Origin: Evernia prunastri | Taxonomy: Eukaryota; Ascomycota; Lecanoromycetes; Lecanorales; Parmeliaceae | DNA: 64,000 nt | Direction: 5' to 3' | Assembly: GCA_003184365.1 (NCBI GenBank) | Contig: NKYR01000032.1 | Coordinates: forward strand, 1 to 64,000 | Shown here: in pieces, positions 1 through 11,048 of the stretch | Numbering within the stretch: position 1 is the stretch's first letter | How the letters are laid out: every line of letters starts with the position of its first letter | The notes under the pieces: model-generated | What the model saw: only the letters and a program-made list of their open reading frames with translations | Databases searched by the model: none | Told to the model about the DNA's origin: nothing | Made by a program: the position numbers and the translations under genes

Positions 1-1892
1 GTTTTCAGCATTCCAACAATGGAAGAAAGGATCAACAACAGCGCAAAACCACATTTTTGTTCCCACAACCACAACGACATCATTTATGGGCCTGAGGCCT
101 ACAGTACGGTAATCAGCTCATTATATGGTATCTGCCCGTGCCCATAATGAGCGGTTTACACGACTGTAGGCCTCGGGTCCAAGGACCCCCTGAAAATCGC
201 GCAATGCCACGTACTCTTTCCGACAGTCAGGCCATCAAAAGCCTTTCTTTCGACTGAGCCATACTAGTCAACGATATGGATATCTACCGACCTCGCCCTC
301 TCATAAGCCTATCATATTCAGCAAATACAGTCAACCTCTCGACACGTCCGCAAGATGCCACGTGTCATTTCAGCAATAAACAGTCATTTCAGCAAAGGCC
401 GTAACGCCTCTACACTGTCAGATCTCAACATCTAGACATTACATTACATTTCACTTCACATCAAGCCTCCGCAATACCGACACACCCTCTTACCCCAAGA
501 GGGCATATTCTTCTACCGTCATCGACTACCTATTCAGCCTACAACACGAGCGAATATCCACTCTGTCCTCTTCCGGAGTGCCTCGATATATACGGTTTCA
601 AATCGTTCGACTTCGCCCTATCGAAACGTATCCGTCTCATTCCTCGATAAAGGTGATACCGGATCTTGAACCTCGGCCGCCTACCGAGCAATAGACTCTG
701 AGAAGTAGTGACCCTCAGAGTCGTCAGGGCAACTCCGTCTAGTGGGCTGGAATGGAAAAGAGTTGGAATTGGGATACTGTTCTTTGGGACCCCCGGGCTT
801 AGAGGGGTAAAACCCCATACGGAATCTACAATACATAGAAAACACCAAGGGTTTCGTGTCAAAAAGCAGGATATGGTTCTTCACGAAAGGGGTCCGGCGA
901 CCGTAGGGTAGCCTCTTTCAATGGTCTCAGTCAATTAGATTCGATAGATAGATTGCACATCTCGCATAGTTGGCCCACTAAGGGTCTAACTTCAGGGTAG
1001 TATGAATAAATCAACCAATCAATCAAAACTCCCAATGGCTAAATGTCGGATTTTACTCAAAAAGGTAAGGGAGGGTGGAATTAGACACGTGTGAGGACTG
1101 AGGCAATACCTAGGGGGCTCGGGTTCATCGCCGAGAGCCTTATAACCAGTACGCCTGCCTCGGCGTAGCGTGACACTGGCAGTCTGGCTCTGCCTAATTA
1201 AGCAACTGCAACATATGCTGACACGGAGATCTGAAGCTGTTCTGACCAACAATCTTGTTTGAAACAATCCACACCTTCCTCACCTCAGCCAATCGTACAC
1301 GAGAGGAAAGCACCGGGGGTTGCCTACCTATGGCAGAGCATAGAGGCTGCCATTCCTACCTCCGCCATGCATTGTCTCTCGTGTTATCATTTCCATTTCC
1401 TGCTCGTTTTAGTCCGGGCTGTTCTGATGATGGAACTAGCCTTTGGTAACAGGGGCGGGTCCTCTGGAGAGTCAGTGGTGACGGCCTCCCTTCGTCCACG
1501 GCAATAGCTTCCTAGAGGAGCCATCTTTGCCATTCCTTTGCCTCGTTATACCTGAGAGCCTTATGCATGAGATTGAACTGTGCAGCGACGTTGCAGCTGG
1601 CAGTGCACGTATGCCTCCTGACCTCGATATGCCTCTAAACAATTTCTCATGGATTGGCAGGGCTCCAAAGACGAGGGGCTACGACCGTGTAGAGCGAACG
1701 CCCTTCGTATCGTCTTTCCCGTTTCTTCAGATCTCAACCCAGGAGACGATGCTAACATCGATATACACATCTTTGCTATAGAGTAGTCCTCTGCAAAACT
1801 TGTTCTTGGAAAGCCATTGAGTTGCGAATATAACGATTTGATCTTCTTCCACCAGGACCTTCTGCGCGAAGAGCGCCAATCCTGGCGTCGAA
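1..1892. other. gene-poor stretch at the window's left edge
   Basis: I found no reading frame here with convincing coding character. The open frames on both strands are short, overlap each other and match no family I recognise. A gene truncated by the window edge cannot be excluded for the first few hundred bases. Confidence 0.5.
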
Positions 1893-3203
1893 ATGCTTAC
1901 AAGATCTCTTGCTCTCGCAACTTTCATAGCAGCGCACAACGTGGCACAAGTCGTTTGTGGTCATTAGTGTTTCAATATAGACCAAATAGAAGAGCCAGAA
2001 TACTTCCCTTGCAATCCCTCAGCTCCAACCAGTAGTTGTTGTAAGTCAGATTGGATCTGTCTCAGCAACGGCCTTTGCGAACCGAACAACAACCCTCATC
2101 CAAATCCAGCAGTGTATACTGGATTCTTGTACGGATCCTTCGTGGGGGAATGAGACCGTATGTCATAAAGTTTGCAACAATAATGTGACTGGTATGTATA
2201 GCCCCAAAATGCCGTGATCGAAGGTCTGATTGGGAGTCGAATGGAGGCTGACTATGTTATATCAGCTTTTGGCTATGATGACAACCGTGTAGCACCCTGC
2301 GGAGATGGCAAATTCTGCTGTTGTATAGACAACAAAACGAATTGCTGCAGTACTCCATCCAACATCTTGCCCCTAGGGGTAGCGACCGTCGTGGAAACCG
2401 TCACTGGTCACAGCCCAACACTCGCTACTACCAACTCAGAAAACAGCGCAACTTCTGCGGCTGTCAATACTCCAACATATCCATGTCCAGATCTCAACGG
2501 TAGCTCCTATACAGATGCTACCGGAAGCAGCTACAGGATTCAATGCAGTGCCGATTACCATGGCAATGATCTTCCAGCCGTACAGGCAGATACCTTCGAA
2601 GAATACTTAGAGCGTTGTGACACCTACGTGCCTCAGCTCTTTGCAAATAGTAATGCTGCATGCATCGGTGTCAGCTGGTGGGAAGACAAGCGGGGTATCA
2701 ATTGCTATCGCAAACACCGAATAACAACGATCAACACTAACGATGACGGTCTGTCAAGTGCTTACTACGTCAACTATACGCTGTCAGACTCAGCTATGAC
2801 CAATGAGCATAGCAATCCCTCCGATACGAACGCACCAGCAACGAGTAGCGCTCACTCAGCAACATCAACAATCATAAAGACACCCACTCTCAGTGGTTGT
2901 TCAGACAGCCATATGGCCGTCGGCGTCGGCGTTGGCGTTGGCATTTGTGTACCCGCCGGCTTGGTGATTGTTGCAGGCTTCTGCTACCTCATACGGCGCC
3001 AATTCAAAACACGATCTGAAGAGGTGCTGGAAATGAATGTGTTGGCGGCTAATGACAAGAAAGATAGTGGACTGACTGAGCCAATGGCAGACGGACGGTT
3101 GGACGAGCTGCCAACAGAGGATAGATCTGGGGTATTGTTCGAATCAAGTGGGCCTCGAGCAGAATTGGCAGAAATACATGGGCATCGAGCAGAAATCGGT
3201 TGA
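1893..3203 (+). pseudogene. cysteine-rich single-pass membrane protein (PAN/WSC-like fungal surface protein), apparently broken
   Basis: The parts fit a fungal cell-surface protein. There is a signal peptide from ATG 1893 (MLTRSLALATFIAAHNVAQ), a Cys-rich block with the phrase CCKSDWICLSNGLC, then DSCTDPSWGNETVCHKVC. A 74-bp intron (2192-2265, GTATGT..CTGAC..TATCAG) follows, then an extracellular region with CIGVSWW that looks PAN/Apple-like, a Ser/Thr-rich stalk, a transmembrane helix around 2925-2990 (VGVGVGICVPAGLVIVAGF) and a cytoplasmic tail. Two lesions are visible. An in-frame TAG at 1965-1967 follows the signal peptide. A one-base frame change near 2121 separates NPAVYT from DSCTDPSW, and without it the frame stops at 2151. 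No intron of normal size removes either lesion. The downstream 900+ bp frame is clean, so decay is recent, or these are sequence errors, or the gene model differs. The exact family name is uncertain. Confidence 0.55.
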
Positions 3204-3457
3204 ATGTTCTGGATTGAGCCTGAGGGTTTGATGGACGGACGGCTTGAGAAGCACAGGTTTTGAATTTACCTGTGTGAGTAGCACCACGTACCATGGTATT
3301 CCGGCTCGAGGTGTTCAAACAATTATGACTGAATTATCACAATAGACCGACACTGCACAGCACAGATTATTAGATCCCAAAATGTCGGTCCGACAGGATC
3401 TGCGGGTTTGAGCCATAATATTGTTGGTGTTTGCTTGAGAAATGTACAAATTGTCAC

Positions 3458-4785
3458 TCAGTCCGGTTTTGTCAGAGCTTTCCGGAGGAGTGGTGCCACT
3501 TGCTTTCGGCTTTTGCTCACGTCTTTCTGTATCCATACTTTTGTCCAATGTTGGCCTGGTTTATCCTGCGTCGAGAAGCCTTCAATACTAAGATCCTCTA
3601 GCTGGAATTCTAAAGCACCTTGCTTTGCGAAGGCGACCGCCGACGACGAGGCAGATGAACGAGCTTGAACAAGCAGCTGTCTCTGAAATTCACCCTCCGA
3701 AGTTGAAAATGCTGTCATAATAGCAAAGACCGATAGATCTCGGTCGTCCATGAACTGTTGCAGCTGATCCTCAAATGATGATTTTCTATCTTCTCCCGCC
3801 ATTTGAATCAAGAAATTCAAAGCCTTCACGACGGAGCTGATGCCCAATTTCGCACCATTTTCTGTCCAACCCTTGTAGTCTTTAACCAAGATCTCGGTGA
3901 GACTAAGGCCACCAATGTCCCTCTTTGCCTCATCAACATCCTTGTAGTAGCAGTCCCGATTCCAAGTCCTTGCTTCATGAGGGGACATTTGGATCCTTGC
4001 CTCAAGGTAGTCAACCGAGTCCCGATCCACCTGTTCCACTTTGCCAGGTGCCGTCAGATTGGCCGTATCCACCAGTATGCTGGCGAGTGCCATCTTAGCT
4101 ACTTGTGCGTCCCATATCTGGGTCACTGCACTGTCGTTAATTGCGACTTCTCCTTGTCCATGGGCGGCGCCGGCCGACAGCGAGGAGCTCGACATGCTGT
4201 CCCACGCAGACTTGCATTGGCGGACGACAAGGCTCGTGCAAGAGCCGCACTTCTCGATCACCCGCGGCTCGGGATCTGTGTTCTTGGGCACTGCATCCTC
4301 TTCTTCGTGATGGTCAATGACGCCGTGTACGCTTGAAGAGTATTGATTGCCCAAATCTCCCTGTAGCTTATTGTGGTCCATTAAGATCCACCGCACATTG
4401 CTCAATGGCTTTGACTGAGTCGGTAGGTCGTCCAGGGTAATTAGACGATCAACTGCGATGTTTGCGTGAGCACAGACGGCGGTGAACTCGGGGCGGAGGC
4501 GGAGACCCGACGCAGGTATATTTAATAAGGGAACGTAGACTGGAGAGAAGGTGTTTCGTGAAGGGGCAATGGATTTAATGTAGGCGTAGAGAAGAGAGGA
4601 TGTGAGGGAGTCAAGGTCTGATGACTGTCAGTATAGCTGCCGGTATGCCATGGACGATGGACAAGAAGACCTGCAGACTCATTCCCGACCACGATATTTA
4701 TGTTGTGACCCTCACGGACCGCTCTCACAAAATTTGACCTGGCATGCTGCAGGAAAGCACGAAGAGAATTGCGGGGAAATGCCAT
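3458..4785 (-). CDS. PPX1: exopolyphosphatase (DHH/DHHA2 phosphoesterase)
   Basis: Two exons (minus strand): 4785-4671 and 4617-3458, joined across a 53-bp intron with ACTGAC before the acceptor, give 424 residues, close to yeast Ppx1 (397). Known function of the family: removal of terminal phosphate from inorganic polyphosphate, in cytosol and mitochondria, using metal-bound Asp/His residues. Seen in the sequence: motif I GNESADLDSLTSS, formed exactly across the splice junction; motif II MDHN; motif III IDHHEEED; and motif IV DTANLT. The DHHA2 domain follows, including the run WTENGAKLGISSV. The start MAFPRNSLRAFLQHAR was chosen because motif I then lies about 35 residues in, as in homologues; an upstream in-frame ATG at 4875 is less likely. 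It diverges from the gene at 4941 with 155 bp between the starts. Confidence 0.93.
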
Positions 4786-4940
4786 TAGGGGCTTGAGAAT
4801 TTTGAAATTATCGATGTGCGGTCTTTTTCTTGCAACTTTGAACGAACTGCAGTCGTTGGTTTCCCAATAGTCCACTCCAAAAACGCGTTATTGTTACACG
4901 AGTCCTGAATACGTTTACACTCAAGCCCAACTTGGATAAA
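4786..4940. promoter_or_regulatory. shared divergent promoter region
   Basis: This 155-bp gap lies between the start codons of the exopolyphosphatase (minus) and the two-exon protein at 4941 (plus). Any promoters must overlap here. No specific factor site is claimed. Confidence 0.4.
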
Positions 4941-5713
4941 ATGCCAAGCCTTCTGACTGACACAGCCAAAGTATCTAGAGTCAGCACTTATGCTTCTGTC
5001 GCTGATACTTTAGCTCGTCGTCGTTGCTGGGCCGACGACGCGCTAAAGTGGCAACGTAACAATTCCTGGCGAAAATCTCTTAAGAAGACCATCTACCTAT
5101 GCCATCTCGATGCAAATCCACTTGTCACCCTTGTCGACCGCGGCCAAAACGTGCTTGGGAAGGATCCCAGGCTGAGCAGGTATACCTATAAGCCACAAAG
5201 CAATGCCAGAGTTGCGAGAATATATGCAGCATTGTTGGCATTGGTGACCGCATTCGGGATTTTCAGTGTGAGAATAGTTAGCAACAATATCCTTTCAAGC
5301 TTCGACGTAAGACTCTCTGATTTCACTCTCAAGGTGGCGCTCAAAGTCTACTTTTTTCTTTGTGAATAAAGAAAAAGCCACAGGACTGCCTCAGCTGCGA
5401 ACAATCATTATTCTTCTCACCAAAACTTGGCGATGAAAACCCTTACATCGCCATACCCTGCGGTGCAAGTACCATACACTTGTGTTCGACAAGTGGCTCA
5501 TATGATAATTTTGCCCGATCTATTGCAGACTATGCACATGGCGCCTGTGAAGACCGCCTGTCAGCCGTAGCCGCTACAAGAACTACACATCTTAAAGGTA
5601 CCTTGCGTACCGCTGTCCCATTCCAGCTACTGCGGCGCTTTATTACGCAGACGTCAGGGTTGCAATTGTTACAACAAATACACAGCTGTTTTTTCCGTTT
5701 TCAAATCTGGTGA
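4941..5713 (+). CDS. hypothetical two-exon membrane protein
   Basis: Family not recognised. Exon 1 (4941-5306, 122 codons) and exon 2 (5372-5713, 113 codons plus TGA) join in phase 0 across a 65-bp intron with a GTAAGA donor, a pyrimidine run and an AAAG acceptor, giving 235 residues. The start is ATG 4941 (MPSLLTDTAKVSR). Residues about 88-110 (IYAALLALVTAFGIFSVRIV) form one predicted transmembrane helix. Just after the splice is a Cys-containing stretch, QDCLSCEQSLFF..IAIPCGASTIHLC, spaced a little like a degenerate zinc-binding site but not matching RING consensus. The phase-perfect join and absence of stops support a real gene, but it could be lineage-specific or have a further 3' exon. 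Confidence 0.5.
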
Positions 5714-5942
5714 AGTGTAAAGACCTCTTGATTTTTGGAAACTCATATTATCCGTTCGGTTTCCCTTTGCAGAGCGAGGATTGCAGTCGTGCATCCGCAG
5801 CAAGTGACTCATGAAGGTTTTCTTGATGTGTGCAAAGTATAAGATGAACGGAAAACAAAAGCGCCTTTCATCCGTGTCTACTTCTGATAGATTCAGATCT
5901 GCTTTGAAAGGCTGAGCTAAAGGACTCGTGAAGCAAGTCAAG

Positions 5943-6179
5943 TTACGTGCAGTATCTACAAGGTGAAGTCCCATGCCCTGCGCAATGCCAACAGTCTCTC
6001 CACTCGTAAGTGCTACGCTCCCCGTTGCAGTTTGGGCAGGGAATTGTTCTGCCGCCGCTGTCTAGCACAGAGCCATGGCTCAGACACCTAGTGCAACGTT
6101 CCAGGACATATCTACCACACTGCCCATCACAGAAGGGACACCTAAGTGGTAGGTTTTGGCAGTAGCTACATTCGGCCAT
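5943..6179 (-). CDS. small cysteine-rich protein with DnaJ-type CxxC zinc-finger repeats
   Basis: A 78-residue intronless frame starts MAECSYCQNLPLRCPFCDG. It contains six CxxC pairs (CSYC, CPFC, CTRC, CPNC, CWHC, CRYC), a further Cys, and Gly after several pairs. This is reminiscent of the four CxxCxGxG repeats of the DnaJ/Hsp40 central domain, which bind two zinc ions. No J domain or C-terminal substrate-binding domain is visible nearby, so it is a stand-alone zinc-ribbon-like protein. It could act as a small chaperone-like or redox protein, but that is inference. The last CxxC is one residue before the stop, so a longer C-terminus in another exon is possible. Confidence 0.6.
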   Translation of the reverse strand: MAECSYCQNLPLRCPFCDGQCGRYVLERCTRCLSHGSVLDSGGRTIPCPNCNGERSTYEWRDCWHCAGHGTSPCRYCT

Positions 6180-6914
6180 ACCTTGATTCCAAGTCAGTTG
6201 AATACTACCATCCGATTAAAAAAGTAAACAAGGACCAACTTCAATCTATCGATCTCGTGTCTTTTAGTCAGTTTTCTTTTATCAAAATAATGAGGTAGGA
6301 CATGCGAATTTGCATAGACTAGATATTCGGTCACCGATATTTCTGGATGTCTGTAGAAGAAAACAAACAAAGAGCAATGGTTCGGGGGTTCTTTTGTATT
6401 GCTTCGGAAAATCCATGTTTGCTTAGATAGAGCAAGCCAACTCTCGGACAGTTCATGTTTATCGTGCTGCTACTTAATTTCCGTAAGCTAACTAACCGAC
6501 CCATATGCTCCGACTTCAGGTCTATTTAGATGCGTAAAGAGAAGATAGAAAGAAATTTAGGGAAGGAAGACTCGGATGAGAGAACGGTAGCCAAGCTATT
6601 CGGGAAAGGCTTTTTGTCTTCTTGATCAAGAGCCTCACTTATGGTCAACTACCTGTTTATTTAGGACGCCTAGACTAGCAAAAGGCGATTTCCCCATCCA
6701 TATCGATACTTGTAGAAGTTTTAGATCTAGCTTCAATCAAGGTTCGATAGTTCATGTTCGCCATCTGCTGGAGGATATGCCTCCTGCTGACTAAGACTAT
6801 GCTATCTAAATAAGGCCTCGGCAGCATCCGCGACGTTGCGGCGCGAAGATTTGCGGACACTTTCAGGACACCATGAAGAGCAAGAACTTCGTGATCGCAT
6901 TCTAGCAAAGCAAG
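6180..6914. other. intergenic, no gene seen
   Basis: AT-leaning intergenic DNA between the small Cys-rich gene and the p24 gene. It probably carries the promoters of both, which are transcribed away from each other. No coding frame or repeat stands out. Confidence 0.5.
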
Positions 6915-7773
6915 ATGTGGACCCACCTTGCATCGACGGGCCTTTTGGCTTGCTTGTTCTCCTACGCTTCTGCCACAGCTCTGACTTACAAGCTTGTGGC
7001 CAACGAAAAAGCCTGCTTCTTTTCAAATGTAGAGCAACAAGGGGCAAAGATTGCTTTCTACTTCGCGGTAGGTCGCTCCGTCCTTGCTCACAGAGCAATT
7101 GCTACATCTCTGTGTCCATGGCGCTGACACTATTATGTTTGGATAGGTCCAATCTGGCGGCTCCTTCGATGTCGACTACAGCGTTATGGGCCCTGATGGA
7201 AAAGTCATCATGGAGAATTCCAAAGAGCGGCAGCTGGACTCTGTTTTCACGGCCAAGACGACCGGAGAATACAGCTTTTGCTTCAACAATGAGATGAGTA
7301 CATTCGCTGAAAAAATGGTGGACTTTGAAATCGCTGTACGTGGCCCCCCTTTCGAATTACACGTACGCTTTTAGCTTGGCCAGCTTTGAGGCCCCCCCAA
7401 ACTCTCGTGCAACGTTCCACATTATAGGTATGCTCGACCGCATGCTGATGATTTTCCGCCTTTGCAGGTCGAGAACGAGTCTCCCTCCGCCCTATTACCC
7501 TCCAAACAAGGCACCTCCCCTGAGCAAACCTCCGCTTTGGAGGAGTCCATCATGAAAGTCTCGCGCGACCTCTCCACCATTAATCGCAATCAAAAATATT
7601 TCCGGACACGTGAGAATCGCAACTTCAGCACAGTCAAGAGCACAGAAAGCAGGATATTCAATTTCAGCGTGGTGGAGAGCGGGTTGATGGTTTGCATGGC
7701 TGGGCTGCAGGTATTCATTGTGAGGTTCTTTTTTCAAGGAGCCAGGAAAGGTATGTTGAGAGATGCCAATTGA
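6915..7773 (+). CDS. p24-family cargo receptor (EMP24/GP25L/ERP, TMED)
   Basis: Three exons, 6915-7067, 7147-7335 and 7468-7773 (introns 79 and 132 bp, all phase 0), encode 215 residues, the usual p24 size. The order is: signal peptide (about 1-22); GOLD domain with two cysteines (EKACFF and EYSFCFNN) that form the family's disulfide; a membrane-proximal coiled-coil region (ALEESIMKVSRDLSTINRNQ); the typical YFRTRENRNFSTVKSTESR segment; one transmembrane helix (VVESGLMVCMAGLQVFIVRF); and a short cytosolic tail. The tail holds the Phe cluster RFFFQ known in the family for COPII binding but no C-terminal KKxx. Known role: packaging of secretory cargo in ER-Golgi vesicles. The tail and spacing suggest an Erp2/3/4 (gamma) type, which I hold only moderately. 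Confidence 0.93.
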
Positions 7774-8037
7774 CGTGTAGACCAGCCTGCTGACAAATAT
7801 GTAGGCTATGTATAAATGGGAAAGAGGGTGGTAGGACAAGGTAGCAATAGCAGAATAGAAACAAGATCTGCTCAATTTCCTCCTTTTTGCGGATGTCGTT
7901 CACAACCCTGTCATCCAAGTGTGCTTTTAACCCAGTGGACTCCGAATTCAATAGGACCTTAGCCAAACCAATCCATGAAGTCCTCCATGGACGACTTCCA
8001 GACGCTCTCGCCAACACAGCCTTCAATCATATAAAGC

Positions 8038-8688
8038 TCACTTGAGTGTTCTCTTCGTGGGAAACCAAGCCTTAGCGTTCGGATTCAGGCAAGAAGTCAC
8101 CTTTGCCGGAGCACCGGTATCGAGTGGCGCGATCGTACACTGATACAAGCTGACCCAGATAGCGTTGCCCAGAGCCGGGTTCACATAATTCGCAGAATAC
8201 ACGCCTGTATATCCACGCTGAGTGTACCTCAGCATCTGCAGTGCGAACCATGTCACGAACTCCCAGGGGATGGTACTTCCTTCTGTCGCCGTCATGAGGA
8301 GCCCGAGCGTTCCACTTGTCATTCTGATCCAGATCCGCGGAGTGTTGTCGGACCATGGTCCTTGGGCATTGATTGCGATGCCGGTATAGAACGCCTCGAG
8401 AGCCTGCGCTGCTGCTTGAATGGGCACGAGCAATTCACCAGGTTCGAAGTGGAACAATTCTAAGTCTAGGCCTTTACCGCGCTTGTCAAGTGAGCCAACA
8501 TGGGTATCGGTTTGTCGGCAAGACATCTCGGGGTTTCTACTGATCGATAAACCAGCAGGCCATTCGAGGTCATTCCGCGTTGATGCACAGCTGGGTCTTA
8601 GACGAAGGACACTCGCGGACGGGCACACGATCATGAGCGACCAAATTGCTGAGATGTTCAATAATGGGGCAATCTTGGAGAGTAGCAT
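8038..8688 (-). CDS. putative secreted protein, fungal-specific hypothetical
   Basis: Single 216-codon frame from a true ATG (MLLSKIAPLLNISAIWSLMI) to TGA. The N-terminus has a hydrophobic core that can serve as signal peptide. The remainder is Trp/aromatic-rich and folded-looking (GELLVPIQAAAQALEAFY, PWEFVTWFALQMLRYTQRG) with no further membrane helix. Only a few cysteines are present (SCAST, MSCRQ, YQCTI, TSCLN), enough for one or two disulfides. The pattern resembles single-domain secreted proteins of plant- or soil-associated ascomycetes, but I cannot name a family. It converges with the p24 gene 264 bp away. An effector role would be speculation. Confidence 0.62.
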   Translation of the reverse strand: MLLSKIAPLLNISAIWSLMIVCPSASVLRLRPSCASTRNDLEWPAGLSISRNPEMSCRQTDTHVGSLDKRGKGLDLELFHFEPGELLVPIQAAAQALEAFYTGIAINAQGPWSDNTPRIWIRMTSGTLGLLMTATEGSTIPWEFVTWFALQMLRYTQRGYTGVYSANYVNPALGNAIWVSLYQCTIAPLDTGAPAKVTSCLNPNAKAWFPTKRTLK

Positions 8689-9662
8689 TGGTAATAGTTG
8701 TGATCATTACTCGGTCTTTCACAGACCATTTTGCTCGCCGACGTTTGAATAAAATCTAGGAGTGGGATGAGCTTTTTGCAATATCATCGCAAGAGCTCAG
8801 CTTACAGCTTATGCAGGGACACCCCCAAAATGCCGCATTCCCGGGGTAGGAACGCGTATGTCGTCGCTAAGTCGGAGCCTTTACACTTTAGCGACTCTAT
8901 CTCCTCCAGACAATATTCTGAGCATCTTGGAACCCCACGATCTTAAGGCGGTAAGTGTCTGGATCTTCGTAGGGTTTTCGCGCATCTCCCGTCGCTTCCT
9001 TAGATTCTCATCTAACCCTCTTAGGCACGAAGGCACTGTATTACTTGAACGTCGATCTGTCCATTGAAAGCTGAGCACTCGTTACTCTGACGTATCAATC
9101 GGTTGTTGGCGGGGTACGAGATGCACGAGAGTTCCATGTTACGGCTACGCATGTCTCTTCTGGGGAGCTCTGGCTTTGTCGCTCGCAATACCGGATTTTG
9201 CGATAGCTGATGCCAGCATTGAAACAAAGTCTGGATTGAATATCATTCGCTTAAACTCGGATTCAGAGAACATAGGTATTCTACTCGCTCCTTGATCCTT
9301 GAGAACAACGACACATCATGGCTCCATCTGGCACTCAGCATAATCTCTAACAATGACATGAACAAAGATCAGTGCCTTCATCCTTCAATTCTTGGTAATG
9401 GTCTATGTGATGCAGTCTCTCATATGCCACGTAGGAGCTTAGCTCATTCTAGTGAGAAAGGCCATCTTAGCGCCAATGAATCGCCACGAGTATAGCATCA
9501 GTCATTCACTCTGCTCTTCATTCTCTTTACGTTCTTTTTTAACACTTTGTTCAACACTTTCTCATAATGCCTCGGCATTCTTTGTGCACAACACTGTATC
9601 ACTCATAACCAATCCTCTCGGGAAGATTAAAATCAACAACAATTTGAGCTAAAAAGCCCACC
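8689..9662. other. intergenic, no gene seen
   Basis: Open frames here are under 70 codons with no family resemblance. The segment separates the secreted-protein gene (minus) from the F-box gene (plus), so it probably holds both promoters. The last ~150 bp before 9663 are pyrimidine- and A-rich, as expected of a fungal core promoter/5' UTR. Confidence 0.45.
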
Positions 9663-11048
9663 ATGGATGATCACACACCCGGTTCCTTCCTGGGGCTACC
9701 TGCCGAGTTACTCCTCACCGTCATCGAGCACTGCGATACGCGTTCTCTTGCGGCCCTGAGCGGAGTGACAAAAGAACACAACAACATCTGCAGACCTATC
9801 ATCTTCCGAAAGGTTGATCTGAGCACTCACAATCGCGGCACGGTACGGTGTACCTTTCCGACTGCGCTTCAATTCCTCGACACGTCATGGCCTGAGCCAT
9901 CCGACAGTCTGAAGTGTAATAACATCCCGCCCATCATGCACAAAAGGCAAGAAGCCTTCCTGTCGGCTTTGATCAGGACGCCAAGCTTGGGAGAGCATGT
10001 CCAGTCTTTCTCATGGACACTACTACTTCTCGACAGCAATAGACGGACAGATTCGAACATCGATCCGTTCGCGATCAACCAAAGCGTGGTTCTGCCTCCC
10101 GAAAGCCCTTTCAACCAGATCTGGGATGTCTTCGCGTCTCTAAAGAATGTACGAAAGCTCGACCTCGCATGGCTGTCGAGACATCATGCCATGCCTCTCA
10201 TCCACGGGGTCCCGCCCGTCCTGTTCCCTGCCGCGACCTCGGTCCGTCTGGCCGGGGTCATGCCCTACACTCTGGCCGCCTCGATCCTGCTGGTGAAGCC
10301 TCAGAACCTGCTGCATCTGGACCTCGACAACCTTCAGCAAAGCGGGATAATACCTAGCACGCACATCGACGTAGTCTCTGCTGAAACAAATGACAGGCAT
10401 CAAGCGAAAAGTTCCAGTAATGCTCCCCGAACAGAGACCCCACGCCCCACCCCCACCCCGACGCCCGGCCCCGCCCTCCCGCACCGCCAAACGCGCCAAC
10501 CCTGGAACAAACCGGGCCCCTTCGAAACCGACGGCGCGTACTTCAACGCGCCCGGCCCGATGCAGAACCTGCTCGGCGCCCTCGCGGGCAAATGCACCGC
10601 GCTCACATCGCTCCACCTCCGCAAACCGGGCGCCCGGGACCGGTTCGACTTCTGCCGCCCCGCCTGCCGCCGAAAGGAGGCCGACATCTGCGCCGAGTGG
10701 GCCGTCTTCCTCGCCTCGGTGCGGCCCACGCTCGAGTGCTTGGTCTTCGAGCAAGGGGAGCGCTGTTCGCCGCGGACGGACCAGGCGCAGCCGCGCGTGA
10801 GGCCGATGGATCAGCTGTTCGGCGACGCGATCTTCCCGACGCTGGCGGCGGAGGGGGCGTGGCCACGGATGGAGAAGGTGACTGTGCGGGGCGTGCAGGA
10901 GTGGAAGGTGGATGATGGAACGGGTGCCGGGGAGATGGTGCACATGGATGGGAGGGCGGAGCTGAAAGCTGCGTTGGGGAATGGGGTCGAGGTTGTGGTG
11001 AGCAGGAGGGCGAGGGAGGCGGATCATCTGGGCATGGGCTATGTCTGA
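9663..11048 (+). CDS. F-box domain protein
   Basis: Intronless frame of 461 codons starting at ATG in a good context (ccaccATGG). Residues about 9-50 match an F-box: LGLPAELLLTVIEHCDTRSL followed by the Arg/Phe-rich tail CRPIIFRKVDL. Known role of the family: the F-box docks on Skp1 in SCF ubiquitin ligases, with the C-terminal part selecting substrates. The C-terminal ~400 residues are diverged, with no clear LRR or WD40 repeats, although short Leu-rich stretches (LRKPGARDRF, LECLVFEQ) are compatible with irregular LRRs. Base composition changes sharply: from about 10,430 to 10,900 the gene becomes very GC-rich (Pro/Arg/Ala-rich on both strands), unlike its 5' half. It ends 313 bp before the convergent secreted-protein gene. 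Confidence 0.8.
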   Translation: MDDHTPGSFLGLPAELLLTVIEHCDTRSLAALSGVTKEHNNICRPIIFRKVDLSTHNRGTVRCTFPTALQFLDTSWPEPSDSLKCNNIPPIMHKRQEAFLSALIRTPSLGEHVQSFSWTLLLLDSNRRTDSNIDPFAINQSVVLPPESPFNQIWDVFASLKNVRKLDLAWLSRHHAMPLIHGVPPVLFPAATSVRLAGVMPYTLAASILLVKPQNLLHLDLDNLQQSGIIPSTHIDVVSAETNDRHQAKSSSNAPRTETPRPTPTPTPGPALPHRQTRQPWNKPGPFETDGAYFNAPGPMQNLLGALAGKCTALTSLHLRKPGARDRFDFCRPACRRKEADICAEWAVFLASVRPTLECLVFEQGERCSPRTDQAQPRVRPMDQLFGDAIFPTLAAEGAWPRMEKVTVRGVQEWKVDDGTGAGEMVHMDGRAELKAALGNGVEVVVSRRAREADHLGMGYV

